Numbered from the stretch's first letter, positions 45,182 to 56,990 are shown. The stretch is DNA of 64,000 bases from Nemertoderma westbladi (GCA_032718475.1 JAUCBJ010004980.1:42567-106566); one strand, 5' to 3'. Notes: generated by a model not told the origin, from the sequence alone. Program-made: numbers and translations.

Positions 45182-45454
45182 AGTATAAAGTAAAGTAAAG
45201 TAAAGTAAATTTTCTTCGGCCACTAGGCCAAGGATTACGCACAAAGTCTGACGACTTATTTCCAGTGCGGTCCCCCCAGAACTTTGAAACTCCAGTACTC
45301 ATTTAGCTACCACTTAAGGATGCAAGGCAGAGATGCGCCCTGGCTGATCCCTTTAAAGCATTCGAAAACTGCCCTGGCCCATGTGAGGATCGAACCCACG
45401 ACCTACGGGAGATGAGAATTCAATGCAACCACTACACCAAGGTGGAACCTATCC
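45182..45454 (-). mobile_element. tRNA-derived SINE-1, copy 1
   Basis: In minus orientation the head starts ACCTTGGTGTAGTGGTTGCA with an A-box-like TGGTGTAGTGG (45429-45439) and a B box GGGTTCGATCC (45388-45398), then a body of about 190 bp (GGCCTAGTGGCCGAAGAAAA near the end), and a (TTTAC)n tail (about 45186-45208). Pol III promoter boxes at tRNA-like spacing and the short-repeat tail identify a SINE. The copy at 52106-52382 is the same family. Confidence 0.85.
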
Positions 45455-46119
45455 AAGGTATGTAATGTGTACTGTTGCCGGCTCTCAAGTGTTAGCAGGT
45501 ACAGCTCCGTTTGCAGTGTCCGTCAACATTCCCGTTGGCCTAGTCTTTGGAGGTTAAAAAGTTGTAATTTACTGTATAAAGGTATTTCCCGCCATGGTGG
45601 ATTTGGGTTGGTAAATAAAGAACTGCTACCCACAGTCTAACAGTTATGAATTATTACATAGTTTTGTAGGTTAGCAAAAATGATGTTTGTTTACACTATT
45701 TGTGCAGGGGTCTTGCATTGTCAAAAATTTGAAAAGTTGTGTTTTTTGCGGTTATAAGCCATTTCAGACACTTCTAGCACTGGGAAAAGTCATATTTCAA
45801 AACAAATTATGTCTAAATGATTTCATTTTACATGTTTTGAAAAAAATATTGTTTGTTTGCAATAATTGTGCGAAGGTGATGCATTGTCAAAAATTTGGAA
45901 AGTGATGTTTTTATGTGGTTTTAGGCAATTTCACACATTTCTAACATAGGGAAAAGTTACATTTCCAAATTTTTTTTTTCGATCTACCCTAATGACCATA
46001 TGCAGTAGTGTGTAATATATATACCTACCACAAGACACTTAATGATCACTTGTTTGGTTTGGATATATAGCTGATTCTTTAACAGTTACTAAGTAATTTC
46101 TATTAAATGTTACCTATCA

Positions 46120-47087
46120 CAGGCCGCATTGTCTCCTCCACTGCCCCAAACCCATCCAGCTGTCTCTCTAGTTCCTTTTGATCCAGCACGACTATGTCTA
46201 GCTGACACGCCAGATCTATCTCTAACACCCTTCTTGCTTTCGCGGAGGATGTAGCGGACTTTTTGGTTGCGACGGACTCCCGTCGCCTGTTCGTCCTACT
46301 AATTTTCCCATGCTAGTATGCATGCTTACTAGCATTCCTACTAACCGACGACACCGAATCTTCGGGGTTAACCTTGGGTTTGGCGGCGTGCGGGTCCGCC
46401 CATCTCACTAACTTAATTCCACTCGCATCTACTAGATAGGGCCCTACGTACACCACACTAGCCGCCACCACCTCGTATCGCCACAATTCAAACAGTTCTG
46501 TGTCGACCCCCCTCGCCCTCTCACTTGCTAGTTCCCCCTGCCCAAATCGGACTAGGTAGCGAAAATGTTTGTTGCATTCAGCTAGCCTCCGGTACAACTT
46601 CAGCTGGTCTACCTTTCCTCCCTCTCTAGCGTCCTTCAACAACTTCCTGGTAGCGTTGTACCCTCGTTGTAGGCGATCGCTCATCCCAACATCTTCCTCC
46701 TGGACTTGACCTTCCCTCCTTGTCCAGCGCCGTACCGTCGGCCCCACCGTTGCCATTCCGGTGGGCCGGTCACCGCCCTCAGCCACTGGTTTGCTGGCGA
46801 CTTCGGTAAATTGTTTGCCACTGTGATCCCGCGTCGACTCGCTTCCCTCTCCCCCTCGTACTCGGCCGCTCTCCTCAACGACTGGAGCGTCCCTCGTTGG
46901 CGAATCCTGTGTGGTGGGCCGGTACTGCCTCATTGCTGCTTCCCGAATCGTCTGATCTCTGTCGCTCGGCATTCGCGGCAGACTTCCACCCCTCTCTGAG
47001 CCCTAGGGCGTTCTTTATTCGCTCATGTTGCCGCTGGCTGTGGTCACAGTTTATTTCTACCTGGATGTTGACTCGTTGGTTTTTAAC
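46120..47087 (-). pseudogene. BEL-B-family gag N-terminus (copy C)
   Basis: ATG at 46972; a 219-residue frame to 46313 is clearly homologous to the start of BEL-B gag: DQTIREAAMRQYRPTT, DRPTGMATVGPTVRRWTRRE, LKLYRRLAECNKHF, GQGELASERARG and VVYVGPYLVDA. Decayed similarity goes on to about 46140 (SVATDKSATSSAKERR-like region) and then stops. The rest of gag and all of pol are absent. It gives the reading for the BEL-B stop at 38401 (Arg here). Confidence 0.8.
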
Positions 47088-47600
47088 TGTGATGGGATTT
47101 AGGAGTTGGTTGCTAAACCCAGACCGGTATGTTGTCTTGGTATTATTATACGCGTCGCCGCGTCCGTAGGCTGCTGAGAGGCTGTGGTCTGGATACTGAG
47201 GCTGAAGGCCGTTGGAATAACTGAGTTTTTAGTGTCAGTTGTTATAATCACAGAACATAATAATAGCACTGTCAGAATATAATAGCACGGGATTGACGAC
47301 GGTTATAAACCGTTCCGGTCTCACAACTCTACACATACTGAATACTGAATCATAATCCACAAGTACAACGGGTATATATTATTAACACATATTAATCACT
47401 GCTACTGTATTGAGTGGCCTGGCCAATAGATGCGTTCTAATCACCAGTTTTCCCCACACATCATTGGCTAACCCGATTAATGTCTATCTCGGCACTCCCT
47501 GCTGCCACTATCCCCACGTGCTAGCCCCTTTGTCCCTCTGAGATGGTTTATGACCTCTCAACTTTCTTTGTGGCTGGTGATGTGTATCGCTTAAATTGGT
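47088..47600 (-). repeat. Probable 5' LTR of BEL-B-family copy C
   Basis: TGTGATGGGATTTAGG at 47088 matches the LTR end of BEL-B (TGTGACGGGATCCAGG) and lies at the same distance upstream of gag. Similarity beyond this end is weak, so the outer boundary is a guess. Confidence 0.45.
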
Positions 47601-48611
47601 TGTTAGGTGACATTATTATTGGTAATGTCACCTTCCCAATTATAATTGGTAAAATGCCACTTCGCCCATTTTCCACTGGGTAGTGCAGGGAATTGAATCC
47701 GCTTACAGAAATGTTCTGAGTCTGATATTGAGGATAAAAGAAAACCAAGTTGATGATATTTAGTGTAATGAGTAATTATTACAGTACTCATTACGGTTAA
47801 CCCGTAATTAGAATACATATAATCTTGCAGGGACATGTACATGTACACACTACCAACGTTTTTTTTAAAGCTATGGATGTAAGGGATATTCGGTATTATT
47901 AGCAAGTCGTAAGACTTGGTTACTGTAAGAATTGCTCGTGGCTGGCTGACTTGAGTGACTGGCTGACTGATCTACAGCCAAAACTACTCTAACGATTTTG
48001 ATGAAATTTTCACAGTGGCTGGCTGACTGTATTCTAAGGTCCCTGGCATGATCGGCCAAAAATCTAAACCTTTGGAAAAATTAATTTTTGAACAGCAATG
48101 TTTGTGGTTTTGAAACATGGATATGGATAGGCTGAAAGAGGACATCGAATTAAGTTGAAATAATCAAAACCCCACCAAATTTGCAGCAAGTGTTCCGGAG
48201 TTATAGACAGTTCACCCCCCTCAGTCGCCAAAAAATTTGGGTAATTTAAAACTAAAAAAATTTTTTTTTGTGTTATTGCAATTATTTGCATTCAAGAAAC
48301 AATCTAGTAAAATGGTTCCACGTCCAAATAGTATCATTAATGAACATGAACAATGCAAAGCAGGTCTACAAATGGTCCATGACACAGCAACACCAACAAA
48401 AGCACACCGTAAAAAAAAACAGTAAAAAACAACACCGCAAATTAAAGAATATTAAACGTTGCCCAAAAAAGAAGTTGAAAAAGGTATCAAAAAGTATTTT
48501 CTGGTATATTTTTACCTGCAAATTCAGAAAAATATATCAAAAGTTAAAAAAATGGTCAGTTTTTGAGCTATTGTTAGTGGAAAATGGGGAAATATAGTTG
48601 GCTAGGCGACA
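47601..48611. other. AT-rich DNA, no feature recognised
   Basis: GGCTGGCTGACT occurs three times between 47938 and 48030. A Lys-rich frame at 48268-48597 comes from A-rich DNA and I do not call it. A short GGTGACATTATTATTGGTAATGTCACC hairpin is near 47607. Confidence 0.4.
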
Positions 48612-48735
48612 TTACCAATATCCTGCGAAGATTATCTGACAAACCTTAAGGGGAATAACATCAGGCGGACTCGCGGACAACCCTGTTAGTATCAAAATCC
48701 TTGCTAACAAAGTAGAAAAGGCGTTGTATTGATGC
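48612..48735 (+). mobile_element. BEL-B-family gag fragment
   Basis: On the plus strand, with frame changes, the translation follows the BEL-B gag core: IRQTLRGIT, ADNPVSIKI and NKVEKAL. It is only about 120 bp, decayed, in the opposite orientation to BEL-B and copy C. Confidence 0.65.
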
Positions 48736-48949
48736 AAGTATGAACTTGGCCATTTTAGATTACTTATTTTAGTAATTTTCAGCTCAAAACACCATTTTTA
48801 TTGATAAAGTTGGTTGCGGTATAATATCGACTATTTTCAGTTAAATAATGCATTACTAAAGGTTTGACACCATCTTGTGCCATTATCTGCATATCCAACT
48901 TGTATAATTAATTGCCTTATTGGCTATGCTGCGTAATGCAGTAGCTGAT

Positions 48950-48957
48950 ATATAAGT
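48950..48957 (+). promoter_or_regulatory. TATA-like box upstream of BEL-D gag
   Basis: TATATAAG about 90 bp upstream of the first plausible gag codons. It could belong to a BEL-D LTR, whose limits I could not define because no second copy is in the window. Confidence 0.25.
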
Positions 48958-49013
48958 ACGATTAGTTCAGTGGTTTATTCACTTTTCTTGTTATTGTATT
49001 ACAGAAGAAGTGA

Positions 49014-51049
49014 TTGAATGAATCCTCATTAAATCTGCAAGCCATGCAGGAGGCAGTAAATAATGAAATGAAACAATTAAATAACATCGATTTTGAATTA
49101 AATCGGTTAAATAAACAACGTGAGATAGTGAGCGAAGAAAATCAGCGAGCATTGGAAAAGCAGCAACAGCAGCGGCAACAACTACAGCAGCACTTAAAGC
49201 AGTTGCACGACGAAGCCGTCAACAACGAGCAATCACGGATTATGCAGCAACAACGTTTGCAGGAGTTGCAGGGTGAATCTGTGCAAGCCGCCAAGGTTCT
49301 GGTGGAGCTACACCAAAAGCTGGCTAATTCTCAGGACCTCCTGGCCTGGAACAATGCTGCTGTGATCAGGAACCCGGACTCTACTGAGTATCAGTTCTTA
49401 AAGAAATATAAACGGCGTTGAAGCTGAAAATATATCACGCCCTCCTATCTCACCCAATGTTAGAAACCCTGAGTACAACACGGGTATACAAAATAACACA
49501 CAAAATATTAACAATCATTATACACCCCCACAGACTAATGTAGGCCAATGTGATAACTCTACATTTAATACTATGTTTAATAGTACTATAGCTCAGGATA
49601 GTTTTACTCGCCAATTAGCGCGTACTGAGGCAGTTAAAGTAGGTGAAATTATTAAGTTTCATGGAAATGAGTTAAAATGGCTTCCTTTTAGAGAGTATGT
49701 AAAAGACAGTATATTTAGTTCACCGTTACCCAATAGTGAGAAACTGTGCTTCTTAATAGACTGTTTGGAAGGTTATCCGAAAAAATTAGCGCAAAGATAT
49801 ATCGGGCTTCCCCAGGGATTAGAAGAACTATGGAAACTGTTTCATGATAGGTACGGAGATGAAGCATCAATAGCCCAATATCTGTATCAGAAGTTGGTCA
49901 ATCATAAACGTGTAATCACAACAGAAATGATTGAGTTTGTTGACGAGATTAAGGAAATCTGTAGACAACTAGATTGGTTGGATAAGCACGAATATTATGA
50001 TACCCCCATTGTAGTTGGTATGATTTCTGCAGCCCTACCTAAGGGTAGTATATCTACATGATGGGATCACAATGTGCTAAACGCTAAACTTCGCGGTAAA
50101 CCAGCTTTAGGCATGAAAGAATTCCTGGAATACCTCAATTAAGAATCCTCATTGCTGATGATTACCCAGTGGCGCGAGCGTTACCTAGATCCAAAATCTG
50201 ACAAAACAACCCCAACTAGGCGTCGGGAGCAAGTTTATCAAACTGATCTATCAACCTGTGAGGAGGAATCCGAAGAAAGTGAAAACTCATATCTTACCTC
50301 GGATAGCCAGAAACCGCTTAAAGGCCCGAAACAACTAAAACCGATAATTAAATCAACAACCTATAACGCTGCCTGTTTATTATGTAGTAAAGAGTCCCAT
50401 AGGCTCCCGCAGTGTCCAGACTTTAGTGGGATGTCTTTGGAGAAATTAAGAGAAACTGTAACCGCTTTAAATGTATGTTTCCTGTGCTTGTGCGCCGGAC
50501 ATAATAGAAGCAAGTGTTATTTACGGGACACCTACAAATGTAAATGTAATGGAAAACATCACTACCTATTGCATCAGAAGGATATAGACCCCCATGTGGA
50601 AATAAAGGTTCAATTTACCGATTATTCCCCTTCCTTATGATATGAGGGGAAGTACTGAACAGGAATTCTATACAGACGAGTTCTCTATGGACGAGGAAAG
50701 TTGCAATAATGTAGTGGTCTGTACAGCCATCACGTATGGGCCACCATTACCCCCAGAACAACCTATAAACCGTCATATATCATTAAAGACCTCTGACCCA
50801 AAATCGCTTGGTGTTAGAGAATTCCCCGTTTTGCAAGTTCGACTACACTGCAACAACCGTAGCGTCATCGTAAACGCCGTGATGGATACAGGAAGTTATG
50901 GATCCTTCATTGATCAAGACCTTGCAGAGGAGTTATTTAGCAAGGCAGATGGACATCCAATGAAATTAAATCTATCTGGCGTAATGCAAACCTGGCAATC
51001 AGTTATACAAACTCGTTATTACAAAATTTATTTATCTGACCCTGGTCAT
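49014..51049 (+). pseudogene. BEL-D gag and protease, truncated
   Basis: The first frame (its listed first codon is TTG; first in-frame ATG 49044) encodes a Gln-rich coiled coil to 49421. After a frame change the gag core follows (IIKFHGNELKWLPFREYV, DRYGDEASIAQYLYQKL) with stops at 50059-50061 and about 50142, then zinc knuckles (CLLCSKESHRLPQC, CFLCLCAGHNRSKC) to a TGA at 50638-50640. The protease frame begins at an ATG at 50642 in another frame and has AVMDTGSYGSFID. The sequence stops at about 51049, where LINE-R sequence begins, so RT and integrase are lost. The gag type and double knuckle mark it as BEL/Pao, distinct from BEL-A and BEL-E. Confidence 0.8.
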
Positions 51050-51460
51050 TGGTACCACCAAGCTTGACACTAGAGCAAAGCCGCCACCGCTTTGTAGGAC
51101 ATTGTTTTTGCCATGAGGACCAGCCTGTACACAACCTTTACCTTTAGCAGACTCATGGAGAACATGAGCATGGTGGACAGCTCGTGACTTTGTTAAGATG
51201 CCTGCCTATTAAAGGACACTGGCCCTGAAGATGCGGATAATCTCGCGAAAGTCATGGGGGATAGGGCGTTGAGGTGGTGCAACATTGCTGATAAGTCGGC
51301 ATGTCATTATTAATGCATGCTGCATTTGCGCTTGACTATTGTAGATTGCATGGTGGTGTGGTGATAAAATGTTTTTGTTAAGCCAGCATGCGGCATAGCA
51401 TCTCAATGTGCAGTTTCAATGTAGTAGGCCGATTATACAGTAGTTGTAATAGTAGTACTA
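51050..51460 (+). mobile_element. LINE-R 3' fragment, decayed variant
   Basis: Starts at CCACCAAGCTTGACACTAGAGC, follows LINE-R coding end with deletions, and carries the GATGCGGATAATCTCGCGAA variant shared with 9546-9800. Past the usual end it goes on through a second GCATGC block and AGCATCTCAATGTGCAG to a decayed (TAG)n near 51455; the same extension occurs at 63764. It may be a subfamily with a longer 3' UTR. Confidence 0.75.
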
Positions 51461-52105
51461 TAGATAACCCACGATTCTGGATGGTTTTAACATCACTTAA
51501 TGCCCTAGGGATGTATAAAATTTAAAGATTACCAACGACTGTACTTGGATTCCACCATGTAAACATAATTTAATATCAAGGAAACCACGCTTGTCTCAAG
51601 TGTAATATATTATTGAATAACTGTCTGATAAAGTGGTGCAATATTATATTAACAAATATGCCAGGCTGGATTCTAAAAGGACTCGGGGTGTCTGGAGCAT
51701 ATTATTCCACAAATCGATTATACTGTAAATAAGAAGGTGAAATTATTTATTGATTTACCAAATCCCCAGGATATGGGATTGATATTGCAAATAAATATAT
51801 ATAAATATAGGAAAAATCTCCCGGGTGTCATGTACTAATTCCCACACTAATTATTCAATGTTAATATCAATCCATAGTATAAAATAATTATATACACCAT
51901 GACCCTAATAGAGTATCAAATTTCTGCGTACACGGACCGCACCCCCAAAAAAATGTTCTAAAAATCTTTATCATATTGCCTGAAATTTGAAACACAACTA
52001 GTTCAACTGACCGTGGTTGTTACCATAGAGCCGGAATTTTCGATTTCGCCGTTATTTCGCCTTTTTTCATAAGCGTTTTAAAAAAGTGTCTTTTGCATCG
52101 CACTA
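51461..52105. other. AT-rich DNA, no feature recognised
   Basis: No coding frame, repeat or RNA signature identified. Confidence 0.45.
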
Positions 52106-52382
52106 AACTAAAAAGTAAATTTTCTTCGGCTGCTAGGCCAGGGATTACGCACAAAGTCTGACGACTTATTTCCAGTGCGCCCCCAGAACTTTACTCCCCA
52201 GAGGAAACTCCAGTACTCATTTAGCTACAACTTAAGGATGCAAGGCAGAGATGCGCCCTGGCTGGTCCATTTAAAGCATTCGTGCCGAAACGAAAACTAC
52301 CCTGCCCATGTGATGATCGAACCCACGACCTACGAGAGATGTGAATTCAATGCAACCACTACACCAAGGTGGAACCTATCCT
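52106..52382 (-). mobile_element. tRNA-derived SINE-1, copy 2
   Basis: Same family and orientation as 45182-45454: head with TGGTGTAGTGG and a B box GGGTTCGATC, body with GCAAGGCAGAGATGCGCCCT (plus strand), and AAAGTAAATTTTCTTCGGC at the tail end. It differs by small insertions. A LINE-R 3' piece follows after a short A run. Confidence 0.85.
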
Positions 52383-52395
52383 ACCATAAAAAAAA

Positions 52396-52483
52396 GTTGT
52401 GGCGGTGCAATTTTGTTGACAAGCCGGCACAGCATTCTTAAAAATGCAGCTGCAATGCAGCATGCCGATCCTAGTAGTAGTAG
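52396..52483 (+). mobile_element. LINE-R 3' end, very short copy
   Basis: About 88 bp: GTTGTGGCGGTGCAATTTTG to GCCGATCC(TAG)n, identical in arrangement to the end of the copy at 7656-8229. Typical of extreme 5' truncation. Confidence 0.85.
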
Positions 52484-53018
52484 TATCCTGCCATCGTATA
52501 ATCACCATCATTGCCATTCTTCACATTAGTCGTAATTTTTTCATATCAATAAAAAGCGTGCGTTGCAGCGATTCCAAATATGTAACAATGTTTGAATTTC
52601 GTTGAGAAACAGCTGAAAAATAGGCGTTCAAAGATTGCAAGAATTAATGTTTCGCTGTAGGCAATTTTAAGAAGCTCTCAGCTTCTTTACTGTCTCCATT
52701 TTTCGCAGATTTTTATTATTATATAATAATTTGTGTATGTTTGTGTTGGGGGTCCAGCATTTTCATTATGTTATATATAATATGCGAAATATTAATTAAA
52801 GTACCGGGCCAACCCGGATTGATTGATTGATTGATGATAAATACAGTAGTTAGATAGTGAATTATTTCACAGGAAGAAGTCCTAGCTGTCTTCTAATAAT
52901 ATAGTAAACTTATTAAAAGGTCAATAATTATGTCCTGCCTTATGTTCATTAACGCTTAGAGAACATAAAAAAGGTCATTTATGTGATATTCATTATTGAT
53001 GTACACCATCTCCCTTAA
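52484..53018. other. AT-rich DNA, no feature recognised
   Basis: Nothing supported apart from a (GATT)n-like run near 52820. Confidence 0.4.
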
Positions 53019-53896
53019 TACAACAACCATTTTTAGGGGGTCGGAGCCCCCCCTCCCCCCCCCCCCTAATTTTTTTCAAATTTTAATCATATGCTACGAG
53101 ATTTGGTATGATGATACCTGTAGTTCAACAATTTTTCTTACTACTGCTGGGCTGGCCGGCTATTTCGATACAACAAGCCGTTAAAAATCGTGTATTTCGC
53201 AATATTTAGCCACCTCCGTTGGCTTTATTTTTCGTCTTTGGGATGAAATCTAGGTATCATTAGAACCGCCTTTACCTGCAGATTCAGAATCAGAAAACCG
53301 TTTTAAATTTCACCATTAACTTCCGGAGGTATTATCAAAATTCAAAGGTATACATTTGACAAGTAAATCGATTTAATTATACCATCAATTCACGTAATTT
53401 ATTTGCTTCTGGTATTTAATATAATATAACAATTGAATTGACATTCAAATCTATTCAATTCTATAATGAAATTCAATTCTATAATATTAATTACGCATAA
53501 TGAAGAAACAATGTAGAGTTTTAAACGCTCAGCTAAATAATACTTAGTATTAATTTTATTAAATTTAATAATTCTCAAAATTTGCACATTATTATTTATT
53601 TTGATAATATCTTTGCCACTTTTAGGTTAAATGAGAGATGAAGGTGGTTCTAATGATATCCAGATTACATTCCAAAGACGAAAAATAAAGTCTACAGAGG
53701 TGGTTAAACATAAACATTGCTAAATATACATTTTGTAAGGGCTTTTTGCATGGGAATAACTGAGAAATTGTAAAATTCGGCCAGGCCACCAGTAAGAAAA
53801 TGTGTCGATCTATCATCATACCAAAGGTCTTAACATTTTATTGAAATTAGAAATAAAATAAGGAGGGGCTCCGACCCCCTAAAAATGGTTGTTGTA
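53019..53896. mobile_element. Foldback element with about 290-bp inverted arms (FB-2)
   Basis: The left end TACAACAACCATTTTTAGGG then GGTCGGAGCCCC is matched by its complement at the right end. Similarity goes on inward: TTTATTTTTCGTCTTTGG in the left arm (near 53225) and its complement near 53675, with ATCATTAGAACC in both. Arms are about 53019-53310 and 53620-53896. TTAA precedes the left end (53015-53018) and TCAA follows the right end (53897-53900), consistent with a TTAA target duplication that has lost one base. No transposase is seen. Confidence 0.75.
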
Positions 53897-54631
53897 TCAA
53901 CCCTATTAGTACCGGACTAATTAACCCTAATTACCTAATGACTAATATTCTGATATTAAGACTGTCATCAGATTTATGCTATTTAATGACTACTGCAATT
54001 GAAGCCCTCGGGGCAACAACGTGTTATGTTACATTTTTTCAAAATTAATTATAAAAAATAATAAATAAAAATAATAATTATAAAAATAATTATTATTGAC
54101 AATAACTATTTACATACTTGTGTGTAAAGTAGCACATTACAGTGTGATGATCCGAGTGACCTTTGTTACACGAACGAACGTTAGTGAGTGAGTGAGTGAA
54201 AATAAAGCCACGATGATCAGAACACTGTAAAGTACTTTGCAACGTATGTATGCAAAAAGTATATAGCAACAAAAAGTATGTAGTTTTATTCCAAAATTGT
54301 AACATTACGAAATGATTGTATATATATTATAAGTGATAGAAACTGCACAAATTATAGTTGCTGTATAAATTAATGTAAAAATTACATAAATTATGTTATA
54401 AAAAAAGGTAGCTTATATTTATGGTGGCGTTTGGAGCAATGTTAATAATTTATAGCTACTGGTTATTAATAGCTACCGGTAGGTAATGCAGTAGGCCTAT
54501 CTGGCTGTCAGGCAGTTATTTATAAATGCCACCTATTGTTGACGTGGTAACCAATGACGCCCTAACTTTACAGCTCGCCGCCATTGGTTACCACATAAAC
54601 AAGGGACATTACAACACCCACAATACTGCAA
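53897..54631. other. AT-rich DNA with a TTAA-repeat end fragment
   Basis: 53899-53915 reads AACCCTATTAGTACCGG, the left end of the element at 561-2119; TTAACCCTAATTACC follows at about 53925. 54020-54110 is AT-rich and near-palindromic. A GAGTGAGTGAGTGA run lies near 54185. No gene seen. Confidence 0.45.
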
Positions 54632-54745
54632 ATGTCATGGGTGATAGGGAGTTGTGGCGGTGCAATTTTGTTGACAAGCCGGCACAGCATTCTTAAAAAT
54701 GCAGCTGCAATGCAGCATGCAGATCCTAGTAGTAGTAGTAGTAGT
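54632..54745 (+). mobile_element. LINE-R 3' end, short copy
   Basis: AATGTCATGGGTGATAGGGA through to GCAGATCC(TAG)5. Coding end, 3' UTR and tail agree with other copies. It abuts the BEL-E 5' LTR and has probably replaced or interrupted its outer end. Confidence 0.85.
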
Positions 54746-55205
54746 TCTTACTAACTCCAATCGCGAGTTGTTAGTGCCAGTAAAAGACACATTTCTCATC
54801 CCCACCCTCTCAATTACTTTCATTTTCTTGCTAACTCCACATGTGAGTTGATTGTGCTAGTACTTGACCTCACCCTCTCAATTACTTTCACTTTCTTACT
54901 AACTCCACACGTGAGTTGATTATGCTAGTACTTCACCTCACCCTCTCAATTACTTTCACTTTCTTACTAACTCCACACGTGAGTCGCCCTCTCTTATTTT
55001 CGCCTCGGTTATGTATTTATCATTTTGTCCCAAAATTGTAATACTCACTTCGTCTCCAAATTATGTCATTGTTGTCACCATTATTTTAATCAAAAGGTTC
55101 GCATGTTTGCATATTTGTACACACAGATATCGAAAAACCAGACTTTCATTTCCATAGATTGACCAATCTATCTAGCAGTAACTAACAAAATTCCTTGACT
55201 TGATC
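54746..55205 (+). repeat. BEL-E 5' LTR, outer end missing
   Basis: Aligned to 62441-62860: CTTACTAACTCCAATCGCGA, a set of 65-80 bp subrepeats with AACTCCACACGTGAGT(T)GA, then CCTCGGTTATGTATTTATCA, TTTAATCAAAAGGTTCGCAT and AGACTTTCATTTCCATAG, ending near AAAATTCCTTGACTT. The subrepeat number differs between copies. Exact TG/CA limits are not clear. Confidence 0.75.
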
Positions 55206-55357
55206 AAACGGTAATATTGGTAATCAGGTAAAGTCGAGAATAGTAGACGTGTACCCTGGAGATTCGGTAAGTCAAATAAACTCTCATCCCACTATCTCAA
55301 CCATCTCTACTAGTTATAAACTGAGTGGATTAGCTCGCAGCTACTCGACTCAAACTT

Positions 55358-56990
55358 ATGAAATATAAGGCGCAAATGCAAACATACCAACATTTATACG
55401 AATTATCTAAAAGGAGTAAGCAGATTCAACGCGATGCAAAATGCAGAGAGCTAGAACTGGAGGCGGAATTTTACGCAAACGAAATTAATGAACAAAACCA
55501 AAACAACATTGTTACCGGTACTGTATGTAGTGGTCCCACTCTTACTATACCGGTACCAATTACTACCTTACCCACAGACAATATCCCAACAACCGCACCT
55601 ACCATAACTCTACCATCCCCTTACCCCTACACTACCCAGTCATTTCCCCCCTCGCTACCCCACAAGCTATGATTGCGACGACACATCCCACCATCAACAT
55701 TACCACCGCTATCCCAATAGTTTGATCGACTAATCACCCCCCTGTCACTGCTCAAAATATAACGACACAATCTGTGGTCCTCCCGCATACTGTGAGTTGT
55801 GTACCCGCATCCTTGCCATCAACTTTAAACCCTTATGTCGCACCCTTTCACCCCCCGACTGTAGAGTCATTGTTAACATTCCAACATCTACCATCTGTAC
55901 CTACCAACCACCCGGCAGATCCATTGGTTAACTTTGGTAATATGTGTCCTTCTATCAGCCCGACCTTTTAATAATGACACGAATCACCATTTATCATCTG
56001 CACTAACATTACCCAACCCTAACACCATCAGTAATCATCACACACTATCATCCCAAACTCCCGTCCCCACTGTTCCTCAACATTCACTCGATTACAAATC
56101 TGACTCAACTATTCCTATTCCCCTTGCTGGTAGCCTCAACTCAGAACAATATTGCCCTCTTAAAATTGACGTTACCCACATTGCAACCAACCAAATTCGA
56201 TGGCAAGTTACTAGACTATGTCCAGTTTAAACAGACATTCCACGACCTTATAGACTCTAAACCTATCCCTGACAATGAGAAACATATCTATCTTATACAG
56301 TTCATAGCTGGCGAACCCCGCTGTGTTGCCGAGTTATACCGCAGCTCAGACAATGGGTATACACTCGCTTGGGCCCAACTCGTCAAGAGATACGGACACG
56401 CCAGGGAAGTCTCAAGGTCTATTTTGAACCAGCTGACCCAGGGCCCTAAACTAAACCTCACGGCATCCGACTTAAATTTTATCTATGATATATCTATTAG
56501 CCACGCTACCCTGGAATCCATTGGTAGTTCGACCCGGTTGAATGACCCCAGCAATATGGATCTCTTAGCTTCCAGGCTGCCTATCGAACTGGTTAATCGC
56601 TGGACCCGCCACGCAACCAAACTTCATACCAACAAACGAGTGGAACCTCAGGTCTCTAATCTTGTCAACTTCCTAGACCAGGAAGTCAGCGTATTGAATT
56701 ACTATGGTACTGGTAAACCAAAGACCCGACCCCCAGCTAGCTTTCTGGCACTCACCTCAGCAGTACCAAAACAAGTCAGGACTACATCTACAACTCCTCT
56801 TACACCTAGCCTTCCTCCCAATGCACCTCAGTTAACCATAGATGGAGCACATCCACCAGTGCCACCAGCCAGAATAGACTTTGCTGCTTGTACTGTGATT
56901 GAGGTCATAAAATCTATGGCTGTGATTCCTTCCTAAACCTCACATATAATGATAAAGATAACTTTGTCGCAAATTATCCTTGCCATGACA
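55358..56990 (+). pseudogene. BEL-E gag
   Basis: ATG at 55358 with a charged helical start, then a Pro/Thr-rich linker read in three different frames (55774-56230), then the gag core in one frame from about 56124 (PTKFDGKLLDYVQFKQTF, KRYGHAREVSRSILNQL, VSNLVNFLDQEVSVLNYYG). A frameshift at about 56885 leads into the start of a zinc knuckle (GHKIYGC, NYPCHD), after which LINE-C begins. The order matches BEL/Pao gag. Confidence 0.8.

Larger units (their letters stand above)
44582..46000. mobile_element. Foldback element with long inverted arms (FB-1)
   Basis: Arms at 44582-44870 and 45675-46000 are inverted copies: the left begins ATGACCATAGGGGAAGATCGA and the right ends TCGATCTACCCTAATGACCAT. 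Each arm itself holds two tandem units with CCTAAAACCA(T/C)AAAAAAACA and a GACAATGCATG block. The loop contains a LINE-R fragment and a SINE. No transposase is present. Long inverted repeats with internal subrepeats fit foldback-type DNA elements. Confidence 0.75.

Noticed and set aside
45388-45439. tRNA-like A and B boxes
   Set aside because: Part of a SINE; no acceptor stem or complete cloverleaf, and repeated at 52106-52382.
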